A DNA stretch of 64,000 bases from Heterodera schachtii (GCA_023374025.1 SIJG01000021.1:244237-308236), one strand, 5' to 3'. Counted from the first letter of the stretch, positions 10,301 to 26,567 are shown. The notes: generated by a model not told the origin, from the letters alone. Numbers and translations are program-made.

Positions 10301-11913
10301 TGTCTAAATTTTTTTTACACAATGATGAATACCCAGGTTTCAAGGTCGCAGATCACGGATATGGCAATTATTTAGGCCTATTCCGAACACCGAAACCAAA
10401 TTCGAACAAAAACTCGAATTTTTGAAATTCTCACTATTGCAACTCTCTATAGCCATAAAATTGAGTAAAAAAAAAGCTAAAAGTAATCACAAATCATAGA
10501 ACACCAAAAATGATCATTTTGTTCAGAAAAAAAAAATTTAAACCAAAAAAATGAAAAAATTTCCAAAACATCCCGCTTTTTAAGTAGCGCCATTCTTTTT
10601 TTCTAAAATTCCCAAACCCAGTGCGCTCTACCCATTTTTTTAAAATTTCAATTCGGGCCCGCCTAACAAGTAATACCGTTTTTGCACCCAAACTTCCCCC
10701 CCCCCCCATTCACCATTGACAATTTGAATATAAAATAACGATTTTAGGCTTGCTCGCGAACAATCCCAGCCTGGAACTGTTGGAGGAAATCAGCAAAGAA
10801 AATGCATTGGCCAAAAAACACAACGTATGCAGCAGTTGACCAGTTTTTATTTAATTTTTTTCCAATTTTTACATTGTTCAGAATCCGAATCATGAGCTGG
10901 AGTGTTTTGTTTCGCTTGGCACTGGCAAGGCACCGATTGTATCGGTTGACACAACTTCGTTGGAGATTGGGACTGCACTTATTGGAGCAATTAAGAAGCT
11001 GGCGGGGATTTTGATGGATCAGGTACACACACATATAAGTGTAAAGTAAATCATTTTAAAAGTAATTTCAAGCTGGGGTTGTATATTTCCCCTTCCTCAG
11101 AATTGTTTCTGAAATAATTGTTTTTTTTTGGAATTAGACTCAAAAGTTCAATTGAAAAAATTTAAGATTGTCAGAAAACAAAAAAATTTCCAGTTTAAAA
11201 AAAATCATATTTCTATGAATTTGTTTCTTTTTTCGATTGCGACTTCGGACGGACAAGAAGTCAATGCGTCTCGTTTGCTTTGACATGAAAAGAATGCGCC
11301 CTTTTTCGCCTGACTCCCCAATTGAAGACGAACGTGGCACTGGACACAATTGAGGACCGGATTTTGGTTGACACGTTGTGGGAGGCGCGGGTGAATTTTT
11401 GATGATGGTAGCAGCATATGAAATTAAATTTTGTTTGTCGAAAAAAACAAATTTCCCACTGCCTCTAATTTTTTTCCATTCTTGAAAACTTGAAATTGTA
11501 CTGTTATTTTGGGGAGCGGCTCGTTTTTTTTCTCCCCACCTTTCCCCCACCCTTCGAAAAAACTAAAAAAATTTACTAAGTTAGAAATTTTAAAAGAAAA
11601 AATTTTGAAAATTTTTATAAGAAAAGTTAATAAAACGAAAAATTTTCAGCAATTTTCTTAAAAAATTTTATAGTTTGAATTTTTTTAATTTTCACGTGAT
11701 GAAGCATAGTTGTGCATCTTTTTCTATTCTTTTTTTATGGGCTTAATCCTTAATTGTATCGATTTAGGATTTTTTTTTTGGAGGGGGGAGGTGGCATTTT
11801 ATGCTAAAATGCCAATCTGCTGGATTAATTTCCATTTTTTAATGCTGCTCAAGACTTACATCCGTGAACAATGTGAGCAGGATGTGCATGATTTGAACGA
11901 AATGCTGCATTGA
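7373..11913 (+). pseudogene. Ankyrin-patatin calcium-independent phospholipase A2 (iPLA2/PLA2G6-like), damaged
   Basis: Twelve exons: 7373-7475, 7525-7613, 7933-8018, 8065-8113, 8196-8399, 8884-9003, 9218-9420, 9970-10148, 10748-10824, 10882-11022, 11236-11390 and 11854-11913; nearly all junctions agree in phase. N-terminal ankyrin repeats are visible (HGGKTPLICAIQ; LLANGADPKATDSASMSPLA), then a charged linker, then the patatin domain: MLIEIE, the nucleophile elbow GTSTG (Ser at 8992-8994), YLRLKD, FRNF, SSAAPTYF, the DGG of the catalytic dyad split across 10148/10748, ANNPSLELL and FVSLGTG. Family enzymes hydrolyse the sn-2 acyl chain of phospholipids. Lesions: the LSLDGGGIR oxyanion loop lies out of frame between two compensating indels; TGA at 10079-10081 replaces the conserved Trp before QAAR; exon 11 changes frame about twice; its acceptor reads TTTTTTCG. 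There is no clear start codon upstream. It is either a decaying gene or one hit by assembly errors. Confidence 0.8.
8512..8812. repeat. Foldback sequence in phospholipase intron
   Basis: CCATAAAAACCAT...TTTTTAAAGAAGCA (8518-8549) pairs with TGCTTCTTTAAAAAG...TTTTTATGG (8746-8810). Between the arms is ATCATTCGATAAACCTAGG...AAAAAAGTCATAGCCC, related to sequence in the palindromes at 12950-13205 and 21540-21850. Non-coding. Confidence 0.6.
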
Positions 11914-12501
11914 AGTGCCAGAAAATGTCAATTGGCACTCACACAAATTCATAAATATGCGTCAGATCTTTATTATTTTTTTCAATGATTTCAAATTTTT
12001 TTTACTCTTCTCACCATTTTTACGTTATCAAATTTTGCATTTATTTTACAGAAATAAATTTCTTTCAGGACAATGTGTTATTTGTTGCATTTTCCATAAT
12101 TTGTCAGCAAAAAAATAAACTGCTTTGCTTCCAGTTAATTAACTTGAACGGCGCCTAAAACTTTACGCCCAGAAAAGTGCTTTCCATTGTAGGGATCATG
12201 ACTTGTTTATGGGGTGGCGGCATAGCGGAAAAGTACCCCTATAATAAGTCTCATACCATTGCAACGCAACACCTAAAAAAGTCATTCTGTGCAGATCCTA
12301 ATTGAATTCGGGGTAATACTATAGATGGTGGGCCCCTTAAATTTGAATCGACTTTTTGTTCGAATTCGGGTCCGTGGTTCGGAATTGGGCGAAATGGATG
12401 TCGTATTCGTGATCAGCGATCCCAAAAACCCCTGGGAACTTATTTCCATGGCTTTTTTAAAACAAAAAAAAATTCTCCCAAAAAGGGGGGGGGGTACAAA
12501 C
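11914..12501. other. Intergenic, non-coding
   Basis: Likely 3' flank of the phospholipase locus, followed at 12310-12500 by a copy of the dispersed 'GGTAATAC...GAAATGGATGTCGTATTCGTGATCAG...AAAAACCCCTGG' repeat that ends in a G tract. No gene is visible. Confidence 0.5.
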
Positions 12502-13534
12502 TAGAGACCGGAAATTTCAAATTTGCGGATCCCGCTGCGGGATTGGAACTCAAAATTTTTGCGGGACGGGATCCCGCGGGATTAATCCCGCATTTTTAAA
12601 ATTTGCGGGATCCCGCGCGGGATTGCGGGATTTTGGAAAATTCGAAAAAAAATTTAATTAAATTTCTAAAAATCAAAAAAAAACACGAAATCTTGAAAAA
12701 TAAATTTTTAGGGGCTTGCGGGATGCATTAAAAGGGGCTGATGGGTCGACTAAAACTTTTCAAATGGATCGGACTGTAAAAATTTGATCGGGAATCAAAT
12801 TATTAACTGTCCATAAATTGACTATTTTTTTGCTTTTCAAAACCGCTTTTTTGCGGCGCAATTTTCCAAAAAACTAGGAACAGAAGGGTCCGGCGGTGCC
12901 GACGGCACCGCCGGAGAAATTTTTTGAAAATTTAATGCTTTTTTCTTTGTCATCCAAATCCAACATTGTTGGTATCATTCGGAAGCTTAATGTATTTAGA
13001 AACTTTTTCTAAGCTATTGCTTCACGGTTAGACAAATACGAAAAAAGTTATACATGAAAATTTCAAAAAAGTCGAAATTTTTGAAGTTTTTCTTGATAAA
13101 AATTTTTTCCAGGCTTAAAAATCTTTTTGTTTTTTGTTAGGCTAATAGAGCATGTTAAGAGCTTTCGAATGATACCAAGATTGTTGGATTTGGATGCCAA
13201 CAAAAAAAGCTTAAGTGGAAAATCATGCTGGGGCCCAACCGTGCCGGCCCAACCGTGACGGCCCAACTGAGCGAGTCCGTTATTTAATTTATTCAAAAAT
13301 ATTTGGCATTGTCTTTGAAAATTTTAAAAAAATCAATAAAATCCCGCATAATCCCGCACAAAAAATCAAATTTGCGGATCCCGCTGCGGGATTGAAACTC
13401 AAAATTCTTTGGGGACGGGATCCCGCGAGATTAATCCCGCAAATCCGCAAATCCCGCATTTTCCAAAAAATGCGGGATTGCGGACTGGGATCCCGAAAAA
13501 TCCCGCGCGGGATCCCGTCCCGCGCCGGTCTCTA
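12502..13534. mobile_element. hAT-like non-autonomous element, TIR TAGAGACCGG
   Basis: 1033-bp element with inverted ends TAGAGACCGG / CCGGTCTCTA and an exact 8-bp target duplication GTACAAAC (12494-12501, 13535-13542). Both subterminal regions are packed with GCGGGATCCCGC-type palindromes (12513-12640 and 13370-13530). The centre (about 12720-13280) holds a separate foldback with TCCAAATCCAACA / TGTTGGATTTGGA arms. No transposase frame. Degenerate relatives are suggested at 32456-32570 and 46715-46860. Confidence 0.85.
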
Positions 13535-13665
13535 GTACAAACCTGAATATTACCCGTTTTCGTGTATTTAAACCAATATTGAACCAAAGATTCGAAATTC
13601 GAAAATTTGAATTTTTGTCTTTTTGTTCGAGTTCAGGTCCGGGACTCGAAATTGGCCGAAATGGA

Positions 13666-14113
13666 GTTGTGCGTCCAACCGACTTTTATGCGTCCAATCA
13701 AATTTTTATGCGTCCCATCAATTTTTATGCGTCCAATCAATTTTAAACATCTAATTAATTCTAAATATACGGGATAATTTAGCAGTATCTACTCCAATAT
13801 ATACTAAATATATTTTTTTTTTCATGGTATCTCTGAACATGCATGCATTTACTGAAACAAATATATATGCAGCATTTCCTCAAATTGTACTCTGACATGT
13901 TTTACCACAAAATAGTAACAATTCTATTCTTGTATGGGTTTTTTTAATTACAGACTTTCTTTTTGCCAACAAACGGAGAGAAAAACCGGCTTTCACTTAA
14001 CTGATAAATTTGATTGTACGGATAAAAATTTGATTGGACGCATAAAAATTGATGGGACGCACAAAAGTCGATAGGACGCATAAAAGTCGATTGGACGCAT
14101 AAACTGGACTTGA
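13666..14113. mobile_element. Foldback element with TTTTATGCGTCC arrays
   Basis: 448-bp palindromic element. Each arm is a short array of TTTTATGCGTCC(A/C)ATC units, and the right arm is the reverse complement of the left. It interrupts a copy of the dispersed ATGGATG repeat and is flanked by the 11-base direct repeat GCCGAAATGGA (13655-13665 and 14114-14124), part of which may be chance extension of a shorter duplication. The centre is AT-rich and non-coding. Confidence 0.8.
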
Positions 14114-14289
14114 GCCGAAATGGATGCCGGATTCGTGGTCAACGACCCCAAAAACCCCTGGAAACTTGTTTTTAGGGCAAAAAAATTTTGAAAATTTTTT
14201 TTCCAAAAAGGGGGGGGGGGACAAACTACAGCATTACCCAGATATGAACATATAAGTCAATTTTTAAGATTTTTTAATTTTTCAACTAT

Positions 14290-14510
14290 GTTTTCATGAC
14301 TTTTTAGAAGAAAAAAATTTTCTTGAAATTTTGTCAATATGGTCAAATGTTGCACCCTCTTTCGGATGAAGCAACCATATATAAGCAGCACTTTTTACTA
14401 GCCAATGAGATAATCATAGAACAATCACAAAAACATAAACAAAACATTTATTACCTGCCAATAATCAATTTTTAGAAACATTTGACCATATTGAAAAAAT
14501 TTCGAAAATC
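14290..14510. repeat. Small foldback
   Basis: TTTTGTCAATATGGTCAAATGTT near 14320-14345 is inverted as AACATTTGACCATATTGAAAA near 14475-14497, forming a hairpin-capable sequence of about 200 bases. Flanking stretches to 14680 carry more copies of the 'AGTATTACC' dispersed repeat. No gene is visible before the actin 3' end. Confidence 0.6.
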
Positions 14511-14891
14511 TAATATTATATTCGTGATCAGAAGCCCCGAAAACCCCAGGATTAATCTTTTTATAAAAAAAAAAAAAAAAAAAATTTTTTTGGGTGGAGC
14601 CCAGATTCTCCAGTATTACCCAAAAAGGAAGGCCAACCATCTATAGTATTACCGAATTCGGGTTTGTGATTTGAATTGAAAATCAAATCACGCTCAAATT
14701 CACCAACCAAGGAATAAGATTTTCCTAATTATCCACAAGGAATTCATAAAATAAATCCGCCTCTATATATTATCATTTTTAAATTAATACGCCAATGACG
14801 AACAGCAAAAAAAAAAGAAATCAAATTTCCGATCTCTCCAACATTTCTTTCCTCTTCCGCCTCCGTGCGGACATCAAACAGCCGTTCTCAA

Positions 14892-19040
<4,149 letters not shown>

Positions 19041-20749
19041 TTTTGTCCACGAATTGAGCACGAGAAAGAAAGTTGAATAAAGCAAAATTTAAATTGAAAA
19101 CGCACACGCTGAAAATGAGGACAGAAATACGTATGTACATAAAACAAAACGAGTAAATGAATTGTGAACGAGGGGTGTGGATTTCATCAATGTCATCAAT
19201 GGCAATGCAATTGATGAATTGAATGAATGTTTATGAGCGACGGGCGGGCGAAATTTGGATGTTTTGGGGGTCGAATTTGGGGGGGGGGGAGACGGACATT
19301 TGGAAGATGAGAAGAAAAGGAGTACAAAATTGGAATTGGATGGGATTGTGTTGGTCGGGGGGGGACGGAGGAGGAGGAGGGATACAACCAAACAACGACA
19401 ACGAATGGGGGAGAGGAAAATGAATGAATGGGCGACGGATGGGGGAGGGAGGGACAGCGGCGGTTGTTGGGGGATGGAAATGGTTGAAGAAATGGCGGGG
19501 GGGGGGGGGAGACGGACGACGACGACGACGGACGGACTCGCCACCAATCGTCCGCACATTTCCATCGCTTCGCCCCTCCTCCTTTCCGTGGTCCGTTCCG
19601 CGTCTTCTTCTTCTTCCTCCTCTTCTCTTCATCCCCCGCTGCTTCTTTTGCCGTCCTCTTCCTCCTCATCCTTTATAACACTGCAGAAGAAGAAGAGGGA
19701 GGAGGATGAAGAGGAGGGCGAAAGACGGGGGAAGAAAGTACGGAACAGAATAAATGAATGATGGCTGGCGGAGAGAGGGGGGAGGAAAGAGCGCACAGCG
19801 TTACATTTAAGTGTATGTATATGGGATGAATGAAAAAGGAATGGAGAGGGGGTGGGGTGGACGAAGCGAACAGCAGAGAAAGGAGCAGCAGACAGTCGAA
19901 CGGAAAAGAGAGTGTGAGTGTACAAGCAGAGGATAAAAGCAGCTGTACAACAAAACAAACAGAAATATTACAGGAGAGAGGGCAAAGGGTGGCGAGGGAG
20001 CGCGACACGCAGACAGCAGAAGAAAAGGAGAAATAGTGCGCTGTATGCATATGTGTACGTACATACACAAGCAGCAGCATTTTGTTTAGTAGTGTCCAAA
20101 CAGGGAACACAGCAGAGGAGAGGAGAGAAAGATGGACACTAACAGAGAAGGACAGACAAAATTTAGGGAGAGAAATATGGACGGGGAGATAGTGTTGAGA
20201 AATCGCGCAAAGGGTGACAGAGAGTGAGGTAGAGAGAGCGAGAACGATGGATGATGCTTTTATGGATGGGGAAGAGAAAAGGGGGGAATGGAAGAAAATG
20301 GAAATTTAAAATGAAACGAAGTGGGGGGGGGGGGAAAGCAAAAGAAATTTTGCTTTGCTTTTGGAGTTAACGCCGAGGGGGGGGGGGACATCACATCACA
20401 CAACAAACGACGGACAGCACAGCAAAAGCACACATTGTGCATATATTTTGAGGGGGGGGGGGGGAATCTTTTCACTCCGTCGCCGTCGGCGTCGTCCACA
20501 TTTGACGAAGGGATTGAGCGGCGCGGAGGAGGGGATTTTGTTGGATTTATTTTATTTTATATATGTTGAAAAAGGACACATCAACCAAACCGAAACCAAA
20601 AGCAAATGGGCGGGGGGGGGGGGGAGACGAAAGAGTTGGAAAAAGAGCAGAAAGCAAATGGGCGCCGCAAAGAACAAAAGTTGGGGGGGGGGGGGGGGAG
20701 GAAATGGCGGAACTGAATTGAACTGACCATTTGACAGCATTTTTTGCCT
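19041..20749 (-). promoter_or_regulatory. Upstream region of actin: polypurine and poly-G tracts
   Basis: About 1.7 kb upstream of the actin start is purine-rich on the plus strand (pyrimidine-rich on the actin sense strand). G runs of nine or more occur near 19280, 19498, 20322, 20377, 20453, 20615 and 20684, with GACGACGACG repeats near 19512 and short GAGAGA blocks. The long open frames here are by-products of this bias. No TATA box or spliced-leader acceptor could be assigned with confidence immediately 5' of the ATG. Confidence 0.4.
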
Positions 20750-20757
20750 CTTATGTA

Positions 20758-21428
20758 TAGGGTTTGTAATTATATGCACATGCATATTTTTTTCCTGGAA
20801 CGTGGGAGGTCTGAAATGCACGAAAAACATGTTTTTAGCTTGTTTTGAAGCTTCTAGGATGACTTTCCATATGCATATTTTGCATATTTGTGCATATTTC
20901 GCAATTTATGTGCATATTTGCATATTTGTGCATATTTTGGCATTTCGTGCATATTTTATGTGCATATTTTGGCATTTTTCCAAAAAACCTCTAATAGAAC
21001 GGCCCCAAACAGACAAATTGGCCTTTTTGACCTCAAAAACAGGAAATTTTCCAAACAATAATTTTTTAGCAAAATTTTCACGAAAAATATTGAATAAATC
21101 TAAATTTTCTCAAAAAATGGTTAATTTATGTCAAAAATAAGCAAAAAAAAGCAAAATTTCGCTTTTTGTATTGATTTTTCGCTAAAAATGAGTAAATTTT
21201 AGCTTTATCATCTTTTTTTCTCCTAAAATGATTTTTAATACCACATTTAGCCATTTTTGAAGATTTTACTTTATATTAAACAAATTTAAAGAAATTTTGA
21301 AAATTTTGCCCTAAATTTGGAAAAATTATGTGCATATTTTTCACTTTTTATATGCATATTTTGCAATTTTTGGTGCATATTTCATGCGCATATTTTAAGA
21401 TTTTATGTGCATATAATTACAAACCCTA
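20758..21428. mobile_element. hAT-like miniature element, TIR TAGGGTTTGTAATTATATGC
   Basis: 671-bp element with 24-bp perfect terminal inverted repeats starting TAGGGTTTGTAATTATATGC and an exact 8-bp target duplication CTTATGTA (20750-20757 and 21429-21436). Subterminal regions are arrays of TGTGCATATTT. The internal sequence is AT-rich and has no transposase. The TAGGG terminus with 8-bp duplications is the hAT signature. Confidence 0.92.
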
Positions 21429-21487
21429 CTTATGTATGTTTGCGCGACAATTTGTTAGGGCTAGAAAATGAATTTTAAAATTTGGCA

Positions 21488-21890
21488 TTACCAGGGCGGT
21501 GGGGGTCGACTGGGCGCCGGCCAACTGGGCGCCAGCCTGGTTTTTGGAGCATAACTCTTTTCATAGATGTCCGAATTAAATAAATTTAATGGCATTCGAT
21601 AGCCCTATGTATTCTCTATTAGCATGTAAAATTTCAAAAAATTTCGTCAGGTTTAAAAAAAGTTATGGCCAAAAATTTTCGGAAAACACAGTTTGTCTAG
21701 TTTTTTTGGCCATAACTTTTCTGAAACTTAATGAAATTTTTCGATTTTTTGCATGCTAATAGAGAATACATAGGGCTATCGAATGCTCTTAAATTTATCC
21801 AATTCGGACAACTATGAAAAGAGTTATGCTCCAACAACCAGGCTGGCGCCCAGTTGGCCGGCGCCCAGTCGTCCCGGTCCGTTACCAGGG
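21488..21890. mobile_element. Foldback element with GACTGGGCGCCGGCCAACTGG ends
   Basis: Near-palindrome of about 400 bases. The left arm has CTGGGCGCCGGCCAACTGGG, GGAGCATAACTCTTTTCATA and CGATAGCCCTATGTATTCTC; the right arm has their inverted copies (GAGAATACATAGGGCTATCG, TATGAAAAGAGTTATGCTCC, CCCAGTTGGCCGGCGCCCAG). The two arms meet near 21665-21715 around GTTATGGCC / GGCCATAAC. The right end abuts a 'CAGGGCTCCCAAC...' repeat. Non-coding. Confidence 0.8.
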
Positions 21891-23859
21891 CTCCCAACAA
21901 AATTTTCAAAATCAGATTTGGCCGACAAAAAAAAACAACAACATTTGGGGGTCAAAAATCAGAATTTTGGAAAATTTTATTCAAATCAATAAAAAAAAAA
22001 TTGTTTTTTTTTTGCCTCGCTTTTTTGCAAAAATGTCATCCTGTTCTGTGCCATAATTTTTAAATTAAAAAAGGTCAACAAACGCGCGACGAACAAAATT
22101 TCTTTACACATGAATAATTTTGAAATGGACAATTTTTGCTCCACTCCCAAAAATAGCCCTTTTTAATTATGTTAATCGCGCGGCCTTTTTGTTGTCTTAA
22201 AAAAATGCAAAATGAGGCCACTGACAATGAACAGGAAAGTACCTAAAATTCTCAATGAAAAAATTCTCATAAATTTTTCATGTTAACATTAATGCTTGCC
22301 AATTTGATTAATACTCGGTACTTTTAAAGAAAATTGCCTACATATTACAAAAAAAAACCATTTTAAAAGGCCGGAAAAACCCCGCAGTTGGGCGCTCATT
22401 GCCAAAAACATCGGCATGCCGTTGCACGCCCGCCGGCGTTTTTATTTAAAAAAAATTATAAGACCAGGCTTTTTGCGGATTTTTGAAATGTCTTCCAAAT
22501 TTTTTCATTGAATTTTTGAGTATCCGCATTGAAACTTTTCTAACATAAGAACACCAAAGATTAAAATAAGGTTTTCTGATCAAAAAAAGGATATTTTAAA
22601 AATACGATTCCCAGCAAGCATTAAAATGACCGTTTTTGTGGAGGTTTTTGGGCTAAAATAGTTTCATCGGTGCCGAAAAGAGCCATCCCTAAACAATTTC
22701 GAAAAATTTATGTGACATCAGATTCGGTATTCTGTCCTGAGAGGTGTTGTTGATCAGATCGATCAAAAATTTATTTTTGTTTTAAGAAATGATGGAGAAA
22801 GAAATATGAACTTTATTAGGAAATATGTCTCAGATCTCTACAGTATCAACTGGCCGATGCAAAAATTGGTAGACTGACTAGCAAATTCGGAGATTTGATG
22901 AAATTTGTAAAAGCACAGACAATATAGGATCTTTGCTATATGTCATTTTTTGATTGCTGTGTTTTTTCTTTTTTGGAAATTTTCTTCGGTTTTGTAAAAA
23001 TTAAAAAAAAAATATTTTTATGGGAAGCGCCATCGAAATGTTTTTGTGCTAACACTCCACCGATTTGCGCACAATTGGAGAGAAACGGATATAATAAACT
23101 GATGAAAGGATATCATGGAGAATTATTATTGCACACGCACTAATATTTAAATAAAGAATAAAATATGTAAATTAAATAAAATTTGGACAAATATTTCATA
23201 TTGAAACAAAAAATATTAAATTAATAAAAAAATAAAATAAAAATTTTCAAACGAAGAATTTATAATTTTAAGATTTTATTTTATTTCATTGAATTTTGTA
23301 AAAAATTTTAAAAATAAATGAGAAGCGCCAAAATATAATTTGACAAATATATCCTATCGAAAAAAAACATTAATCAGTAAAGAGATAAATTAAACACTTT
23401 TAAATTAATCTTTTATTTCATTTATGGAATTTTCATAAAAGATTGGCCAATAAAATCAATTTTAAAGTTTGGCCTCTTTTTTCCCATGCTGCCCTTTCAT
23501 TCGTTCCCTTTGAATGCAAACACTGCATTCTTTCCATTTTCAATTCTTCCATCATTTTCCAACTTTTTGTCCCCGTAGGGAATGAATGAGATGAATCAGA
23601 CGAACTTCTCTCCTCCCTCTCCCCATTCGGCCACTTTCCTCAGTAAATTTTTTGTTATTTTACATAAACTCGATGAAACAAGGAAAAAATAAGGACGATA
23701 GGCTTGATTAGCACAACTTTTTTATATAAATTATGATTTTTTGAATTTCGAAGATTATGGCCCCTAAAGGACAAATGCCATCGATCTCTGAGTAAAGAGG
23801 GAAAACAATTGATGAAAACAGCGACTAGGTCACAGGAACAATGGGATCATTTGTAAAAT

Positions 23860-25330
23860 GTTGTCCACGTAAAATGCCAACTTTGCATTCATTCCGTTTT
23901 TCCATCTTTCATCATTTTCCAACTTTTTGTCCCCGTAGGGAATAAATGAAATGAATCAGGCATAACTTCTCCCCCCCCCCCCTACGGCCAATTGCCCCGA
24001 AGGATTGTAAAAAAAATGTTTTCTCATTTAAACAAAATGATTTATGCGACCATTAGTCTCCTCTGCTGAACATTACTCACTCCTCTTTTTAAATTGTTCT
24101 GAACTTTAGAATTATGACTTATGAAAATTGGCATAAATTGGGCTATAATGATTTAATCGACAATGAAAAAGAATTACTGTCCAAAGATTCGGGCTTGAAC
24201 CACCCCCCCCCCCCCTCATTTTGATACAAAAAATCAGATTTTAGGGTCGAAAATCAGAACATTTTGCAAAATTGCTTTAAAACAGTTATTTTTACAATTT
24301 ATTCGATCAAAAATGTCTCAAATATTATATTTTTCACCTCCCATGATCATTTTTAATAATTTTGGTGAGGAAATTAGCAAATCGAAAATTTCAGTGCACT
24401 CGGGATTAAAAAATCAGATTTTTAAGAATTTTTTGCGGCGCATTTTTCCAAAACTTATGGGAAAAGGGCGAGGGGAGAGCGTCCGGCGGTGCCGATAGGC
24501 GCCGCCGGAAAATTTTTTTGTAATTTCGTTCTGATTTGTTAACAGATTTTCACCAAAAAGGCCAATTTTTCAATTAAAAGCCAAGCGACGACTTTTCCTT
24601 GCGTTTAAAAACGCTATTTTTAGCCGCAGATTTTTTCAAAAAATTTTGGAAGAAGGACAGGGGGTCCGGTGGCGCCGATAAGCGCCGCTGGGAAAAATTT
24701 TGAGATTTTTAATGCGATTTGTTAACAGATTTTTGTCAAAAAATGAACAAATTTTGCCACAAATCTTGTGTTTTCTTGATAAAAAGTGACATTATGCCAC
24801 AAAATTTTAAAAATATGAGTTTATCTAAAAAATCAGAACAAATTTTGGTCGATACCCCAAAATCAGAACATTTCTGACAAATCAGAACATTTTTATTTTA
24901 TCAGATTTTGACCCTCCAAATCAGAACATTTCTGATAAATCAGAACAAATGGAAGCCCTGATTTACACATGGACTTTGAAGCAATTATTGTTGATAAATC
25001 AATTTACTTATAGATCTATACATGGACAACATTTTTTTAAATTTTTGGTTCAAAGTTTCGGGAAAAATTGCTTTAAATGTTAATTTTTTTAACCCTCTAT
25101 TGACTCAATTAAGTATCGGAAAGTGGCATTTTGGGTTTCATTTTCCAAAATTCACAAAATTTAATTAAACTGTCAAATAATAAGAAATGAACTGAATATT
25201 TTACAAAAAAATATTCGTCCCAATCTTTTTTTTGATCGTTAGTATTTTTTGGGCGATAAATAATTAGTAGCTGATCAATCAAACACCGCTTTTCCGATCA
25301 ATTAATATAATTGACTGATTTGAAAGTGAT
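23860..25330 (+). repeat. Segmental duplication D1, copy 1
   Basis: Blocks starting CATTCATTCCGTTTTTCCATC, ATGAATCAGGCATAACTTCTCC, GATTTATGCGACCATTAGTC and ATTTACACATGGACTTTGAAGC recur in the same order at 32810-33900. This copy has an AATCAGAACA-type insertion (about 24225-24963) that the other lacks; the other has an extra GC-rich block (33375-33770) that this one lacks. An older partial copy of the first block lies at 23490-23640. Confidence 0.75.
24225..24963. mobile_element. AATCAGAACA-rich element, left-truncated
   Basis: Sequence absent from the paralogous site at 33170. The right end is TGGAAGCCCTG, the inverse of the CAGGGCTTCC terminus used by other elements here; the left end lacks that terminus. 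The interior repeats AATCAGAACATTT and carries two GC-rich GGCGGTGCCGATAGGCGCC-type hairpins (24480-24508, 24660-24690). About 40 bases of target present in the paralogue are missing, so insertion was followed by deletion. Confidence 0.6.
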
Positions 25331-26336
25331 CAGAACAATTATTTATGATAATTTTATTTAAGGTCTGTCAATTTCTTTTAAATAATAAAAGCAAAAGACT
25401 TAAACCTACATTTTTTACTTTAACAAAAAATTTGTTTTTCGTATTTTCAAAAATAATTTCTTTCGCTCTTTGTATCATCAATTTAATTTTGAAGATTGGA
25501 CTTTTGAATTTCAAAATATCGTGTTTTAATTTAAAGATTTAATTAAAATAAACGATTCAAAGTTGTGGGCTGAGGCGGGGGGGGGGGCTGTGATGAGGAG
25601 AAAATTTAAGAAATTATTATTTTTTTTGTTGAAAATTAATGACTTTTTTTTTAAATATTTTGTCAAGGTATCTGCTTTTGCTTATACTCATCAGCAATCA
25701 TTATAACACACACATTTATTGCTTTCTCTTTTTAAATGCTTTTTTGATTGTCTTTTTGCCATAAATTGTCTTACTTCAAAAAACTTGTAAAATTTCAAGA
25801 TTCAACCCAAATTAAATAAATTAAATAAGAAATTTATACAATTAAAAGGCATAAGAAATTAATGTATATTAGATATTATTTTTATTATCCAGAAAATGGT
25901 TTTGTGAAAAATGCGCTAACAAAGGGAGATGGCCATGTTTCCGTGGGATTTCGGAATGTTATGTGTAAATAGAGCACTCATGGGCTCTTATTTTTTACCT
26001 TAAACTCATTGGAAAGAAAATACTTAAAAGAAAATTAAAACTTTTGAAAAAATCAAGTGCTTGATGAAAAATCATGGATAAAATCAATGATTTTTCAAAA
26101 TCAGAGTTAAGGTTCGTGATCAGAATATTTTTTACCCTGGAAAAAATGCTTTTTGAAATTTACTATTTTTTCCGTCGGAACCACAATTCCACACCATTGC
26201 CTTAGAATGGGTGTCAGTCAGTCAATCAGACACTGAAAACCCAGGAAGGGCGTTTTACACTTTTTAGAATTTTTATTTTTTCAGAAAATAGGGGGGGGGG
26301 GACAAGCAAATATTACCCGCATGCCTCAAATTAAAA

Positions 26337-26567
26337 AAATCAAATCACAGTCCAACTCACCCGCCAAGGAATAAGATTTTCCTAATTATCCACAAGCAAT
26401 TCAGCAAATTAAATCCGCCTCTATATATTATCATTTTAAAATTAATACGCCAATGACAAAACAGCAAAAAAGAAATCAATTCGATCTCCAACATTTTCCT
26501 TCCTCTTCCGCCTCCCTGCGAACATCAAACATCCGCTCAAATCAGAAGCACTTGCGGTGCACATTTC
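26337..26567 (-). pseudogene. Copied actin 3' end (terminal codons plus 3' flank)
   Basis: About 230 bases match actin downstream sequence 14685-14917 almost base for base, including AATAAGATTTTCCTAATTAT, CCGCCTCTATATATTATCAT and TTCCTCTTCCGCCTCC, then TCAGAAGCACTTGCGGTGCAC, the complement of the codons for VHRKCF and stop. Only the last six codons remain before unrelated sequence begins. It shows a second actin copy or a duplicated fragment once ended here. There is no poly-A tract or loss of an intron to indicate retroposition. Confidence 0.85.

Larger units (their letters stand above)
21900..26336. other. Repeat-dominated intergenic region
   Basis: Contains the CAGGGCTCCCAAC/AATCAGA repeat (21886 on), a degraded 'GAACAGGAAAGTAC...ACTCGGTACTTT' repeat (22226-22330), a short non-repetitive frame at 22940-23143 with CFCANTPPICAQLERNGYN that I do not recognise, duplicated blocks shared with 32.6-33.9 kb, and a partial AATCAGAACA element (24225-24963). 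No supported gene. Confidence 0.5.

Noticed and set aside
19089..20726. Many overlapping open frames of 80-170 codons on both strands upstream of actin
   Set aside because: Sequence is purine/pyrimidine-biased with G tracts, which removes stops; translations are low complexity and no frame has splice-supported partners.
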